From Bacteroidales bacterium KA00344 (GTDB taxonomy: Bacteria; Bacteroidota; Bacteroidia; Bacteroidales; Bacteroidaceae): a stretch of DNA of 64,000 nt. Of the stretch, positions 36,812 through 47,600 are shown piece by piece (positions within the stretch are counted from its first letter, which is position 1; every line of letters begins with the position of its first letter). The notes below the pieces were generated by a model. The model worked only from the letters and a program-made list of their open reading frames with translations. It had not been told where the DNA came from and made no database searches. The stretch covers positions 17,697 through 81,696 of the forward strand of contig KQ959462.1 in the NCBI GenBank assembly GCA_001552765.1, in the 5' to 3' direction. The position numbers and the translations under genes are program-made.

Positions 36812-37207
36812 CTACTTGTGTGCCTTGTAATATTTCAGACCCGTTTGTACGTTCTTCACTAATGCGTTGCTTGAAAGCGTGGCACCACTCACAGCATCCA
36901 CATTCATCTTCTCGGCCTTGGTGACCGTTTTTCCGGCAAAATTATTGAGTACAGCCTTTGCCTTAGCAAAGTATTTTGGAGTTTCCTGTGTTTTCAGAGC
37001 TTCTACCTTGACAACACGATTCTTCTCGATGTATATCTTTACCGGCGTCGTGCTCTTGTAGCCTCTTATGTTTTTAGTCAGCGTAGTGGTATTGACAACA
37101 GTTGTCGCGCCATTTTTCGTTATAACTCCATCGGCAGGCATAGCACTGATGAAAAATATCACCGCCAAGGCTGCAACAGATGATTTGATCATCATTTTCT
37201 TGTTCAT
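36812..37207 (-). CDS. FMN-binding domain protein (exported)
   Basis: A 131-residue protein with an N-terminal signal or anchor helix (SSVAALAVIFFISAMPADG) and an FMN_bind domain. The covalent flavinylation motif is S107-G-A-T110 in DAVSGATLSSNALVKNVQTG, where the threonine is normally attached to FMN by ApbE. It therefore resembles the small extracytoplasmic flavoproteins used in electron transfer across or outside the membrane, similar to the FMN domain of RnfG/NqrC. No partner genes are adjacent, and ApbE is not in this window. A possible minus-strand -7 element (TATCTTTA) lies near 37251. Confidence 0.88.
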   Translation of the reverse strand: MNKKMMIKSSVAALAVIFFISAMPADGVITKNGATTVVNTTTLTKNIRGYKSTTPVKIYIEKNRVVKVEALKTQETPKYFAKAKAVLNNFAGKTVTKAEKMNVDAVSGATLSSNALVKNVQTGLKYYKAHK

Positions 37208-37393
37208 ATCCTTACTATTTTAATTGAGACTTATCATTATATGAGATGTATAAAGATAGCCGAAAGTTTAGTTATTGGCAGAGTCAAATTGTTTTTAACA
37301 TTTAAACTTCTGCTTTTAACGTTTAAGACCTTGTGGAACATACCACCAAAGTTAGCCCACGCCCTTTCCTGTAGAAGGGGAAACCGGAACAAC

Positions 37394-38293
37394 CTACACC
37401 AGTGTGGCCACAATTTCCTCACGGCTGCCGGGCAGCATATCTATCACCGGAATTTCGGGCATCGTATAACATCCGGGCTGCAGACGCATGGCAGCACGGG
37501 CAACATTGACCAACACCTGTGCGGTGAGGGCGGGATTGTTGATGCTCATGTTGAATTCCAAGCGTTGATTGGGTGTTGTGCCACTAACGCCCTTGCGCAC
37601 GAGATTCACCCCATGCCCCATATCCTGAACATCTTTTACCGATGTCACGGCAAACACATGGGTCTCGTCGTGGGCAAAATAGGGATCGGCCTTAATTTCT
37701 GCTGTCACCTCTTCCAACTTGGCACCGTCTTCCAACTCCACGTAAACCATGCGGCGATGAATGCCCTCGCCCAACGGTATCGTCACGGAAAGCGCGTCTT
37801 TCACACCTTTCTTGCTCCGTGCGCACACACTGTGCCCCATCGACATACCCGGTCCGAAATTGGTGTACGTCAATCCTTTGGGGGCAAGGCTTTGCATCAG
37901 CACACGCACAATGGAGTCCGATCCGGGATCCCATCCGGCCGAAATCACGCTCACTCGTCCGGCCTGCTTGCAGTTTGCCATCTGTTTTGTGCGATAATCT
38001 AAAATAGAACTGTGGATATCGAAGCTGTCCACTGTGTTGATTCCCATGCCTACCAGCTTGGCCGCATACTCCGGACACATTCGCGTGGGCAGGGCAAGCA
38101 ACGCTACGTCTATATCTTGCAGCTTCGTGATATCGTCCACCACTTTGTAAGGGGTCAGCTCCAAGGGCTTATCCTTGTCGCCCTGACGGCGAACGATGCC
38201 CACAATCTCAAAATCGGGTGCGGCCGCCAAAGCCTCTACAGCATAACGACCTATATTTCCATAGCCAACGACGGCTGTTCTGATTTTTTTCAT
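37394..38293 (-). CDS. ddh: Meso-diaminopimelate D-dehydrogenase
   Basis: A 299-residue NADPH-dependent enzyme that makes meso-diaminopimelate from tetrahydrodipicolinate in one step for lysine and peptidoglycan synthesis. The Rossmann motif is VVGYGNIGRYAVEAL, followed by the family segments LLALPTRMCPEYAAKLVGMGINTVDSFDIH (parts thereof), SAGWDPGSDSIVR and NFGPGMSMGHSV. The upstream extension to a TTG at 38335 overlaps the promoter, so the ATG at 38293 was chosen. It is monocistronic on the minus strand, with a -7 element at 38333. Confidence 0.96.
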   Translation of the reverse strand: MKKIRTAVVGYGNIGRYAVEALAAAPDFEIVGIVRRQGDKDKPLELTPYKVVDDITKLQDIDVALLALPTRMCPEYAAKLVGMGINTVDSFDIHSSILDYRTKQMANCKQAGRVSVISAGWDPGSDSIVRVLMQSLAPKGLTYTNFGPGMSMGHSVCARSKKGVKDALSVTIPLGEGIHRRMVYVELEDGAKLEEVTAEIKADPYFAHDETHVFAVTSVKDVQDMGHGVNLVRKGVSGTTPNQRLEFNMSINNPALTAQVLVNVARAAMRLQPGCYTMPEIPVIDMLPGSREEIVATLV

Positions 38294-38332
38294 TTCTTCT
38301 GTGATTTTGTTATTTATATTTACTTCTGGTTG

Positions 38333-38340
38333 CAAAAGTA
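38333..38340 (-). promoter_or_regulatory. -7 element of ddh
   Basis: TACTTTTG on the minus strand with a leader of about 33 nt. It supports the start at 38293. Confidence 0.55.
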
Positions 38341-38544
38341 CACCATTCTCACGAAAAAATACATTATCTGACGTTTAAAATATAAAAAAAGTTTAGATGT
38401 GGCAACACGAAAGCTTTTCAAAGGAATAAAAAACAAAATGGAACACCAAGCAAGGGCATACCCCTCCTTTTTCAGTTTCTATACAATATGAGTATAAAAC
38501 ACACGTTATTACATTGTACTGTATATATACAAAGTTTAAACCAC

Positions 38545-39165
38545 ATGATAGAATATATTAAGGGTGAGCTTGTGGAGCTTTCACCCGCCTTGGCTGTTAT
38601 AGAAGCCCATGGAGTTGGCTACGCACTTAGCATCTCGCTCAACACTTATGATGGTATTCAAGGCAAAAAGGAGGCTAAACTGTTTGTTCACGAGGCCATT
38701 CAGGCGGGAGGACGCGATGACAGCTATACGCTCTACGGCTTCGCCACCAAGCAGGAACGCGAGCTTTACCGGATGCTGATCAGCGTATCGGGCGTTGGGG
38801 CCAACACGGCACGCACCATGTTGTCATCGTTGTCGCCCAACGAACTTTGCACCGCCATTGCCAACGGCGACGAGAAACTCATCAAGAGCGTCAAGGGAAT
38901 CGGCTTGAAAACCGCCCAGCGCGTCATCGTAGATCTGCGTGATAAAATCGTCAATTCGGGCATTGCCGACGAATTCCACGTTGGCACGCCATCCACTAAA
39001 ACATCGGGCATCAACACCGCCGTGAGGGATGAAGCCGTATCAGCCATGACCATGTTGGGATTTTCTCCTGCTCCTGCGGCCAAAGTGGTAGCCGCCATCC
39101 TCACCGAACAGCCGGATATGGCAGTAGAAATGGTGGTGAAGGAAGCTTTGAAGCGAATCAAATAA
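38545..39165 (+). CDS. ruvA: Holliday junction DNA helicase subunit RuvA
   Basis: A 206-residue protein that binds Holliday junctions and loads the RuvB motor. Domain I begins MIEYIKGELVELSPALAVIEAHGVGY, the helix-hairpin-helix motifs are LISVSGVGANTARTML and IKSVKGIGLKTAQRVIVDL, and the C-terminal domain III (DEAVSAMTMLGFSPAPAAKVVAAIL) contacts RuvB. The start at 38545 fits the family; the longer frame to 38488 adds unrelated residues. sprA follows after 133 bp, a pairing I recall as common in Bacteroidetes. Confidence 0.97.
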   Translation: MIEYIKGELVELSPALAVIEAHGVGYALSISLNTYDGIQGKKEAKLFVHEAIQAGGRDDSYTLYGFATKQERELYRMLISVSGVGANTARTMLSSLSPNELCTAIANGDEKLIKSVKGIGLKTAQRVIVDLRDKIVNSGIADEFHVGTPSTKTSGINTAVRDEAVSAMTMLGFSPAPAAKVVAAILTEQPDMAVEMVVKEALKRIK

Positions 39166-39298
39166 AAAGATATGGAGTACGGTTGTTCATGTTCAACAAC
39201 ACCCCTACTCCTCGTGCATACCTATTTGTAACGAGCTGATGAAGCCTGAGGCAGTTCCTGCTTTAGGCTAAGTTGGGCTGCAAGCAAGTCTTATAAAA

Positions 39299-42200
39299 AT
39301 GAAGATAAGGAAACATTACATCATCATATTGCTGATGCTGGGCATGACAATGGTCAGTTCCGCGGTCGTGCTTCCTTTCTTCCAAGTAGACCCTACGCAA
39401 CAAAATCGTAAGACTGCAAACGCCGCCAAGCCTCCATCTCAACCCATTTTGGAAAATGGGGATGAAACTCCCGATTCGCTAATCAATCCCCGATGGAAGA
39501 TTCAGCGTACCACCCCCATCACCTACGACGACCTCGAACAAAATGCAATGGACCTGAAACGTCCTGAGGGTTTGATGTATGAGGTGGTCTACAACGACAC
39601 CATCGACCGCTATATTATAGGTACAAAGATTGGCTCCACCTATCTTGCGGCCCCCATTATGATGACCCCTGAGGAGTATATGAAATGGAGCGAGAAGCAC
39701 GGGAGAGACGCATACTACCGCAGCAAGAACGACGAAATATACAAAACACAGGGCAAAGAGAAGTTCAGCTTCACCGATATGCACTTTGATCTCGGCCCGG
39801 CCGAAAAGATTTTCGGTCCCGGAGGCGTGCGCATCAAGACACAGGGAACGGCCGAACTAAAATTCGGGGCGACCTTCAAGAATATCGACAACCCCTCGAT
39901 CCCCATCCGAAACCGCAAGGTAACCACGATGGATTTCGACGAAAAGATTAACCTTAACGTCAATGGTAAAGTAGGCGACAAGGTGAACATGAATCTCAAC
40001 TACAACACCGACGCTACCTTCGACTTCGATACGCAGAACATGAAGTTGAAATATGACGGTAAAGAAGATGAGATTATTAAGCTGGTAGAAGGTGGAAATG
40101 TGTCGTTCCCCTCCAATTCGTCATTAATTCAAGGTGCCAGTAGTTTGTTCGGATTGCGCACCGATTTGCAGTTTGGCAAACTGAAACTGCAGCTTGTGGC
40201 CTCACAGAAAAAAAGCTCCTCGAAAAGCGTTTCCAGTCAAGGCGGAAAACAACTCACCCCCTTTGAAATCAGCGCGGCTGACTATGAGGAAAACCGCCAC
40301 TTCTTCCTGTCTCAATACTTCCGCAACCATTACGACGACGGCATGAAGACCTTGCCCAACCTGACCACCGGGGTGAGCATCAATCGCGTGGAGATTTGGG
40401 TCACCAACAAGAACGGAACGACTACCAACACACGCAATATCGTGGCACTGACCGACCTCGCCGAAAGCAGCAACATCAGCAACTCGATGTGGACACCAAG
40501 CAGAACGAACGTGCCATCGAACACGGCCAACACCGAATACAGCACCATTGTAAACCAGTATGCCGATGCACGCTCTATAGACCAAGCGTCTACCGTGCTC
40601 GACGGTGCGGGGTTGGTTGGAGGTGTCGATTACGAAAAACTGCAGAGCGCAAGACTTCTCAACTCCTCCGAATACACCATAAACTCGGCTCTGGGTTATG
40701 TATCGTTGCGCAGTTCGCTGCAAACAGATCAGGTGTTGGCAGTAGCTTATGAATACACATACGGCGGGCAGACCTATCAGGTTGGTGAGTTTGCCAGCGA
40801 CATTACCGATGTAAACCAGGCGCTTTTCGTCAAATCGCTGAAAAACACAAGCAATAATCCCATGCAGGGTAACTGGGATTTGATGATGAAAAACGTGTAT
40901 TACCTAGCGTCATCCGTCGAGAAAGACAAGTTCCGCTTAGACGTAAAGTTCCAAAGCGACACCGCTGGGGTGTATCTTTCATACATTCCTGAGCAACAGG
41001 TGAAGAACCAGACGCTTATCAAAGTGCTTGGTGCCGACCGACTGGACAATAATAACAAGGCTCATCCCAACGGCTATTTCGACTTCGTGGAAGGTTACAC
41101 CGTGAGCAACGGACGTGTATTTTTCCCCTCGGCAGAGCCTTTTGGTCGGTATCTCTACAATTATCTGACAAGCAAAGGAGTGAGTGCTGACAAGGCTCAG
41201 AAATACGCTTTTACCGAGCTATACGACTCCACCAAGACCATTGCCAAGCAAATTGCTGAGAAAGACAAGTATCTGTTGCAAGGTCAATATCGCGGAACAT
41301 CAGCTAATGTCATCTCGCTTGGAACCTACAATGTACCGCAAGGGTCAGTGGTAGTCACTGCCGGCGGCGTGACACTGACCGAAGGCGCTGACTACTCGGT
41401 GGATTATAGTGCCGGCGAAGTCACTATTTTGAATCAGAGCATCATCGATGCCGGTACCTCCGTCAATGTGTCTTTGGAGAGCCAATCCGAGTATTCGCAA
41501 GAACGAAAGACCATGTTCGGCATGAACTGGGAATACGATTTCTCGAAGAATTTCCAAATGTCGGGTACTCTCCAACACCTTTCCGAACAGGCCCTTACCA
41601 CCAAAGTGTCCATGGGTATGGAGCCACTGAACAACACAATATGGGGTCTCAATATCAATTGGAAGAAAGAAAGCCAATGGCTCACTAACATGCTCGACAA
41701 ACTTCCTTTCCTCCATCTCACCCAACCCTCACAAATTTCGTTCACCGGAGAGTTTGCCCAGCTTCTCGCAGGACAAAGTCGTGGTGTGCAAGACAACGCC
41801 TCCTATCTTGATGATTTCGAAGGAACCACCGACAAAATGGACGTTTCTACACCTACCAACTGGATTCTTTCCAGTGTGCCTTCGATGTTTCCAGAGAGCC
41901 GGGACCGCACAGGACTAACCAGCGGCTTTAACCGTTCGCAGATGGCTTGGTACACCATAGACCCTCTTTTCACCCGACGCAGCAGCAGCCTGACACCCTC
42001 TCACATCAAGAGCGACCTTGATCAACTGAGCGACCCCTACGTGCGCGAGATATACGTACGTGACCTTTACCCACAGCGCGACCAGAGCAGCTACAGCGGC
42101 GCCACCTCCACACTGCCCATTCTCAACCTGGCCTACTATCCCAACGAGCGTGGCCCCTACAACTTTAACCCCGATCTTTCTCCCAACGGCATGCTCAACA

Positions 42201-45200
42201 ATCCTCGCCAACATTGGGGAGGCATGATGCGCAAACTCGATACCAACGACTTTGAGGCCGCCAACATCGAATATATCGAGTTTTGGATGCTCGACCCCTT
42301 TATCAAAAGCAGCACTCAGCCCAATGCTTCGGAATACGGAGGAGACTTCTATATCAACCTCGGCGAAGTATCGGAAGACATTCTTCACGACGGCAAGAAG
42401 TTCTATGAGAGCGGTATGCCCGTAGACGGATCTACCAATTTCAGCTACACGCAATGGGGAAAAATTCCCGTACAAAGCACGGTTACCTACGCCTTTGCCA
42501 CGACAAACGGAAGCCGAAAACTGCAAGACGTGGGTTACAACGGCCTGAACGACGGAGAGGAACAGCAGTTTGAAACCTACCAAGATTTTCTCAAACAGAT
42601 ACAAGGCAAAGTCAATGCAGCCGTGTGGGACTCCATTTGGGCTGACCCGGCAAACGACAATTACCACTATTTCCGTGGCTCCGACCTCGACCGCATGGAA
42701 GCCTCCATCCTTCGACGATACAAGTATATCAACAATCCACAAGGCAACTCGCCCGACAACGACAGCCGAACGGAGGGCTACGACACGTCGTATAAATCCA
42801 CGCCCGATGCCGAAGACATCAACCAAGACTTTACACTCAACGAATACGAAAAATACTATCAATATCACGTTTCGGTGCGCCCGGAAGACCTTGTTGTGGG
42901 CAAGAACTTCATTGTAGACAAGCGCGAGACCAACCGCACGGCCCGAAACGGAAAGTCGCCCAAACTCACGTGGTATCTGTTCCGTATTCCCGTCAAAGAG
43001 TTTGAAAGTCGCAACGGCTCCATTTCCGACTTCAGCAGCATCCGTTTCATGCGAATGTTCCTCACAAACTTCGAGCATCCCGTTGTGATGCGATTTGCAA
43101 GTCTGGACCTCGTGCGTGGCACATGGCGTGTATATGAGCAGAATCTCGACAACTCTGCATCGACCGGCTCCATGACTACCGCGTCGGTGAGCATCGAGGA
43201 AAACAACGAAAAAACGCCCGTGAACTACATTTTACCACCGGGCATCAGCCGTGAACAAGACCCCACCCAGCCTCAACTCGTGCAGGCCAACGAGCAGGCA
43301 CTCGACATCAATGTCAAAAACCTGTCGAGCGGAGAGTCGAAGGCTGTATATAAGAACACCACACACGACCTTCGTCAGTACAAACGGCTCCAAATGTTTG
43401 TCCACGCCAACGCCGACGAACAGAATATAACAAACCTGCAGGATGGCCAGCTGGCTGTGTTCATACGTCTCGGCTCCGACTACAAAAGCAACTATTACGA
43501 ATACGAAATTCCCCTGAAACTTACTCCTCCGGGCCGCTACGACCGTATGTCGCGTGCCGACTGCATTGCCGTTTGGCCGGAAGAAAACATGCTCGACGTG
43601 CCCCTTTCGATATTCACCGCCTTAAAAAAGGAGCGCAACCAACAGAAAGGCCTTGGGCTGGCCTCCTACAATCGCCCCTACGAGGCCTACGACAGCGAAC
43701 GTCCTCAAAACAAGATTACCGTGATGGGCAATCCGACTTTAGGCGAGGTGAAGACCATGATTATCGGTGTCAGAAACCTTTCGGCCGACACCAAAAGCGG
43801 TGAGGTGTGGGTCAATGAACTGCGACTGAAAGAGTTTAACAATTCCGGAGGGTGGGCCGCCAACGGCAACCTGAACGTACAGATGTCCGATCTCGGCACC
43901 ATGAACGTGCAGGGACGGTATATCTCTCAAGGCTTTGGCGGACTGGAAGAAGGGGTGAACAGCCGTTCGAAAGACGACCGGAGCAACTTCTCTTTCATGA
44001 CAAACGTTGAACTGGGGAAGTTCTTCCCCGACAAGACTAAAGTCTCAGCCCCATTGTATTACAGCGTAACCAAACAGGTGACATCCCCAAAATACAACCC
44101 CCTCGACACCGATATGGAGTTGAAAGACGCCTTGGACGGTGCGCCAACACGCGCCGAGCGAGATTCCATTGAGCGCATTGCCGTGACGAAAACCATCAAC
44201 ACCAACTTCTCTCTATCCAACGTGAAAGTGGGTATCCAAACCAAACGTCACCCCATGCCCTACGATCCGGCCAACTTCTCCTTCTTCTACAGCCACAGTC
44301 ACACCCATAGCCAAGGCGAAACAACCGTCTACGAAAACGAAGACAACTGGCGGGGCGGCATGAACTACAGCTGGACTCCGGTGTACAGAGCATGGGAGCC
44401 GTTCAAGAAAGTCAAGGGAAAGAGCAAGTGGCTCGACTTTCCCAAGCGTATAGGTTTGAACTGGTTGCCACAAAACGTAAACTTCAACACGGAGATTACA
44501 CGTTCCTACTACGAACTGCAAGAGCGCGACATGGAAGCCATGGAGAACGCCAACCTACCTTTGGTATTCGCCCAACAGTTCTTGTGGAATCGGGAATTCC
44601 AACTGCGTTGGGACTTCACGAAAAACCTTCACATGAATTTTCAGAGTGCCACTCATGCGGAAATTGAAGAGCCTTATACTCCCGTCAATAAAGATCTTTA
44701 CCCCACCCAATACGAGGCATGGAAAGACTCGGTACGGAGAAGCATCCGACAGTTTGGAACGCCCCTCGATTATCAACAAAACTTTACGCTTTCATACCAA
44801 CTTCCACTCAACCTGATCCCCATCTTCGACTGGATGAACAGCGACGCGACCTACAATGCCACCTATCATTGGCTCAGAGGTACCGACCTCGAAGACGGCA
44901 CTTCTCTGGGCAACACCATACAAAACAACCGACAGCTCAACATCAACGGCTCGTTCGATTTTGTGCGTCTCTACAATCACAGTCCGTTCCTGAAAAAGGC
45001 CAACGAGCGTTTCGACAAGACACCAAGTCGCACGGAAATCAACAAGAAAAAGCAGGACAGGGAAAAATCCAGAGCTGAGAAGAAGAAACAGCAAGAGGCC
45101 GAAGCCAAAGCGCGCAAGCAGGCTATTGCCGATGGCAAAGACCCGGACGAGGCCGTTAAACAACTACGCGAAAACTACAGAAAGACTGCGGAGAAGCAAA

Positions 45201-46936
45201 CTTCCCTCCCCAAGAACAAGCGCTCGTTTGAACAAGAGATAACGCTGAAGCCCGACACTACCATCGAAGTGAGTCACGGCAAAAAAACCAAACGCCTCAT
45301 CGTTTCTGCGAAAACAGAGGACGGCAAGCGCCTGAAAATAAAATTCAAGAAGTTGGACGACAACAAAATACGCATCAAGAACAAGGTAGACTCGGCCACA
45401 AAGGTTAAAATCACCGTGACTCCGAAACCTGCACTCGATGACCAAAAATGGTATAAGACCGCCCAAGCCATTGCCCGTGTGGCGATGATGGTGCGCAGGG
45501 CCAGTATCTCCTATCGCAACCAATACTCCATGACGCTGCCGGGCTTCATGCCCAACATCGGCAACGCGTTCGGCCAGACCAACAACGCGAGAGCCAATGC
45601 CCTTGCTCCCGGTCTCGACTTCGCGTTCGGACTGATTGGCGACAGCTACATAGAGAAAGCCCGCAGAAACGACTGGTTGCTCATCAACGACAGCATTGCC
45701 ACGCCGGCAACAACCAACCTGACGGAAGATCTGCAACTGCGCGCAACGCTCGAACCGGTTAAAAACTTGAAAATAGACCTCAATGCCAGCCGAACGATGA
45801 CCACCGCCAAGAGCGTGCAGTATATGTATGTCGGCAACCCGACCACCCAAACCGGCACCTTCTCCATGACCACCATATCGGTGAAATCGGCTTTTGAGGG
45901 TATGGGCAACGCCAAAAATGGATTCAGAAGCACCACGTTTGAGAAGTTCTGCCATGCGCTCAACGGTTTCCGCCAACGCGTCGAGGCCCGTTATGCCGGC
46001 ACCGTCTATCCACAGGGCACCAGTCTGGCCGGTGAAACGTTCGACGCGGCCAATGGCGGGGTGAACGCCTACAGTGCCGACGTGATGATTCCGACATTCC
46101 TGAACACCTATACCAGCATGGGCGGAAGCGGATTTGATATATTCCCCGCCCTCAAAAAACTCCTGCCCAACTGGACCATCCATTACAGCGGCCTTAGCAA
46201 ACTGCCATGGTTTAGGGACATGTTTAAGAGCGTCAATATCAACCATAGCTACAAGAGCATCTTTGCCATAGGCTCCTATCAGAGCTACTCCACCTTCATG
46301 GAACTGATGGGACCGGGCATGGGATTCATTACCGACGCAACAAGCGGCTCTCCCATTCCCAACTCGATGTACAATATTTCTTCGGCCAGCATCAACGAAT
46401 CGTTCTCGCCGCTATTGGGCATTGACGTGACCCTGCAAAACAACCTCACCGCTAAGATAGAGTATCGCCAGAGCAGGGTGCTCACCCTCTCCATGACGAG
46501 TATTCAGATGAACGAGGCCGTAAGCAAAGACTGGGTGATGGGCTTCGGCTACAAACTCAACAACTTCAACCTCTTCGGACGACGGAACAGACGAGTGGTG
46601 AGGAGCAACAACAAAAAGCAAAACGACAACAATCAGGACAATAATTCCAGGAACAACACACGCGGAGGGGTGAATCACAGCCTGAATCTCCGCCTCGACC
46701 TGTCGTATAGAAAACAAGCCAGCATCACTCGCGACATTGCCACAATCACATCGTCGGCAAGCAGTGGAAACACGGCTTTCAAGCTGTCTTTCATGGCCGA
46801 CTACACGCTTTCCAAACTCATGTCGGTCAGCTTCTATCTTGACAGACAGACAAACACTCCCATATTGAGCAGCAGCAGCTATCCAACGACTATACAGGAC
46901 TTTGGTCTCAGTTTGAAGTTCTCACTGACCCGCTGA
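39299..46936 (+). CDS. sprA: Type IX secretion system outer-membrane translocon SprA (Sov)
   Basis: A 2545-residue outer-membrane protein that forms the very large single-chain beta-barrel through which type IX secretion cargo leaves the cell; it is also needed for gliding in motile relatives. Seen: an N-terminal signal/anchor (HYIIILLMLGMTMVSSAVVLPFF), the conserved SprA N-terminal domain (GPGGVRIKTQGTAELKFGATFKNIDNPSIP in parts, VNLNYNTDATFDFD-type segments), many beta strands with D/N-rich loops, a strongly basic coiled segment around residue 1900 (EINKKKQDREKSRAEKKKQQ), and a C-terminal strand ending FGLSLKFSLTR. Length is in the family range of about 2400-2500. It is one unbroken frame. 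Its presence implies a working type IX system, with other components elsewhere. Confidence 0.95.
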   Translation: MKIRKHYIIILLMLGMTMVSSAVVLPFFQVDPTQQNRKTANAAKPPSQPILENGDETPDSLINPRWKIQRTTPITYDDLEQNAMDLKRPEGLMYEVVYNDTIDRYIIGTKIGSTYLAAPIMMTPEEYMKWSEKHGRDAYYRSKNDEIYKTQGKEKFSFTDMHFDLGPAEKIFGPGGVRIKTQGTAELKFGATFKNIDNPSIPIRNRKVTTMDFDEKINLNVNGKVGDKVNMNLNYNTDATFDFDTQNMKLKYDGKEDEIIKLVEGGNVSFPSNSSLIQGASSLFGLRTDLQFGKLKLQLVASQKKSSSKSVSSQGGKQLTPFEISAADYEENRHFFLSQYFRNHYDDGMKTLPNLTTGVSINRVEIWVTNKNGTTTNTRNIVALTDLAESSNISNSMWTPSRTNVPSNTANTEYSTIVNQYADARSIDQASTVLDGAGLVGGVDYEKLQSARLLNSSEYTINSALGYVSLRSSLQTDQVLAVAYEYTYGGQTYQVGEFASDITDVNQALFVKSLKNTSNNPMQGNWDLMMKNVYYLASSVEKDKFRLDVKFQSDTAGVYLSYIPEQQVKNQTLIKVLGADRLDNNNKAHPNGYFDFVEGYTVSNGRVFFPSAEPFGRYLYNYLTSKGVSADKAQKYAFTELYDSTKTIAKQIAEKDKYLLQGQYRGTSANVISLGTYNVPQGSVVVTAGGVTLTEGADYSVDYSAGEVTILNQSIIDAGTSVNVSLESQSEYSQERKTMFGMNWEYDFSKNFQMSGTLQHLSEQALTTKVSMGMEPLNNTIWGLNINWKKESQWLTNMLDKLPFLHLTQPSQISFTGEFAQLLAGQSRGVQDNASYLDDFEGTTDKMDVSTPTNWILSSVPSMFPESRDRTGLTSGFNRSQMAWYTIDPLFTRRSSSLTPSHIKSDLDQLSDPYVREIYVRDLYPQRDQSSYSGATSTLPILNLAYYPNERGPYNFNPDLSPNGMLNNPRQHWGGMMRKLDTNDFEAANIEYIEFWMLDPFIKSSTQPNASEYGGDFYINLGEVSEDILHDGKKFYESGMPVDGSTNFSYTQWGKIPVQSTVTYAFATTNGSRKLQDVGYNGLNDGEEQQFETYQDFLKQIQGKVNAAVWDSIWADPANDNYHYFRGSDLDRMEASILRRYKYINNPQGNSPDNDSRTEGYDTSYKSTPDAEDINQDFTLNEYEKYYQYHVSVRPEDLVVGKNFIVDKRETNRTARNGKSPKLTWYLFRIPVKEFESRNGSISDFSSIRFMRMFLTNFEHPVVMRFASLDLVRGTWRVYEQNLDNSASTGSMTTASVSIEENNEKTPVNYILPPGISREQDPTQPQLVQANEQALDINVKNLSSGESKAVYKNTTHDLRQYKRLQMFVHANADEQNITNLQDGQLAVFIRLGSDYKSNYYEYEIPLKLTPPGRYDRMSRADCIAVWPEENMLDVPLSIFTALKKERNQQKGLGLASYNRPYEAYDSERPQNKITVMGNPTLGEVKTMIIGVRNLSADTKSGEVWVNELRLKEFNNSGGWAANGNLNVQMSDLGTMNVQGRYISQGFGGLEEGVNSRSKDDRSNFSFMTNVELGKFFPDKTKVSAPLYYSVTKQVTSPKYNPLDTDMELKDALDGAPTRAERDSIERIAVTKTINTNFSLSNVKVGIQTKRHPMPYDPANFSFFYSHSHTHSQGETTVYENEDNWRGGMNYSWTPVYRAWEPFKKVKGKSKWLDFPKRIGLNWLPQNVNFNTEITRSYYELQERDMEAMENANLPLVFAQQFLWNREFQLRWDFTKNLHMNFQSATHAEIEEPYTPVNKDLYPTQYEAWKDSVRRSIRQFGTPLDYQQNFTLSYQLPLNLIPIFDWMNSDATYNATYHWLRGTDLEDGTSLGNTIQNNRQLNINGSFDFVRLYNHSPFLKKANERFDKTPSRTEINKKKQDREKSRAEKKKQQEAEAKARKQAIADGKDPDEAVKQLRENYRKTAEKQTSLPKNKRSFEQEITLKPDTTIEVSHGKKTKRLIVSAKTEDGKRLKIKFKKLDDNKIRIKNKVDSATKVKITVTPKPALDDQKWYKTAQAIARVAMMVRRASISYRNQYSMTLPGFMPNIGNAFGQTNNARANALAPGLDFAFGLIGDSYIEKARRNDWLLINDSIATPATTNLTEDLQLRATLEPVKNLKIDLNASRTMTTAKSVQYMYVGNPTTQTGTFSMTTISVKSAFEGMGNAKNGFRSTTFEKFCHALNGFRQRVEARYAGTVYPQGTSLAGETFDAANGGVNAYSADVMIPTFLNTYTSMGGSGFDIFPALKKLLPNWTIHYSGLSKLPWFRDMFKSVNINHSYKSIFAIGSYQSYSTFMELMGPGMGFITDATSGSPIPNSMYNISSASINESFSPLLGIDVTLQNNLTAKIEYRQSRVLTLSMTSIQMNEAVSKDWVMGFGYKLNNFNLFGRRNRRVVRSNNKKQNDNNQDNNSRNNTRGGVNHSLNLRLDLSYRKQASITRDIATITSSASSGNTAFKLSFMADYTLSKLMSVSFYLDRQTNTPILSSSSYPTTIQDFGLSLKFSLTR

Positions 46937-47220
46937 TTGCGCCACATCCCTTGCCCAGGCCCACGTATTCTTTACACCTCAGCGCATGAGAGCCTGCGTT
47001 ACGTGCCCGGCATACCATCGTTATGCCTAAACATCTCACAAGACCCGCCATCAGCCCATCGGTGGCTTCCAAAGGCTATACCTTTGTATCTCGTTGAGTT
47101 TTTCGGGATGTAGCAAATCTTCTCCTCACATATCACGAAAAACTAACCAATTCGATGCAACTTTTCAATAAACACGTTCATCATCTCCACTGTTGATGTA
47201 AAATTTTCTTCACCATAAAA
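46937..47220. other. Intergenic region downstream of sprA
   Basis: No gene is seen. A single promoter-like TACCTTTG occurs at 47079-47086 without a clear upstream partner or an open frame behind it. Confidence 0.35.
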
Positions 47221-47600
47221 CAGTGCTTTCATTTTTCTGTTCCAGGTTATTCTGCCTGCTTTTTCCGGGCCAAATTATCATTCCTTCCGGCTTTATTTCC
47301 CCAAAACCGACTCATTCAACTATGAAAGTGTTGCGGTTAATATCTAAAGGCGTGGCGGTGGCTATCTAACGGCCACACCGATAGGCCCGAACGAGATTGC
47401 GACTGAAGCCTAACCACACCTCGAATAAGCCTTAATCGCGCAGAGAATCATCATCCGTATTTTATAAAAGGAGTCCAAATATCGACATCCTTCTGACTAT
47501 CAGAAAGTTGCACAAACGCGCCAAATTTTGAAGAATTCTGACCAATGAGCTTTCTGTTTTCAAATAAGCGAAATTTGAGAAGGTGTTTGTCAATATTTTT
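47221..47600 (+). repeat. Dispersed intergenic repeat family, copy D (five 22-bp units, most diverged)
   Basis: The left arm is recognisable only as TTTCATTTTTCTGTTCCAGG. The array has exactly spaced units at 47337-47358, 47359-47380, 47381-47402, 47403-47424 and 47425-47446; the first two are weak matches and the last two are strong. The right arm keeps CTGACTATCAGAAAG, and the core TTTTCAAATAAGCGAAAT, GGTGTTTGTCAATATTTTT at 47557-47600, nearly identical to that of copy A. Confidence 0.75.

Noticed and set aside
41915-43078. Long minus-strand frames inside sprA (also 45164-46246)
   Set aside because: sprA is one unbroken frame with family motifs along its length; the antisense frames have no similarity and arise from its codon use.
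47071-47340. A non-coding RNA gene downstream of sprA driven by TACCTTTG at 47079
   Set aside because: Only the -7 word is present, without an upstream element, terminator or stable fold.
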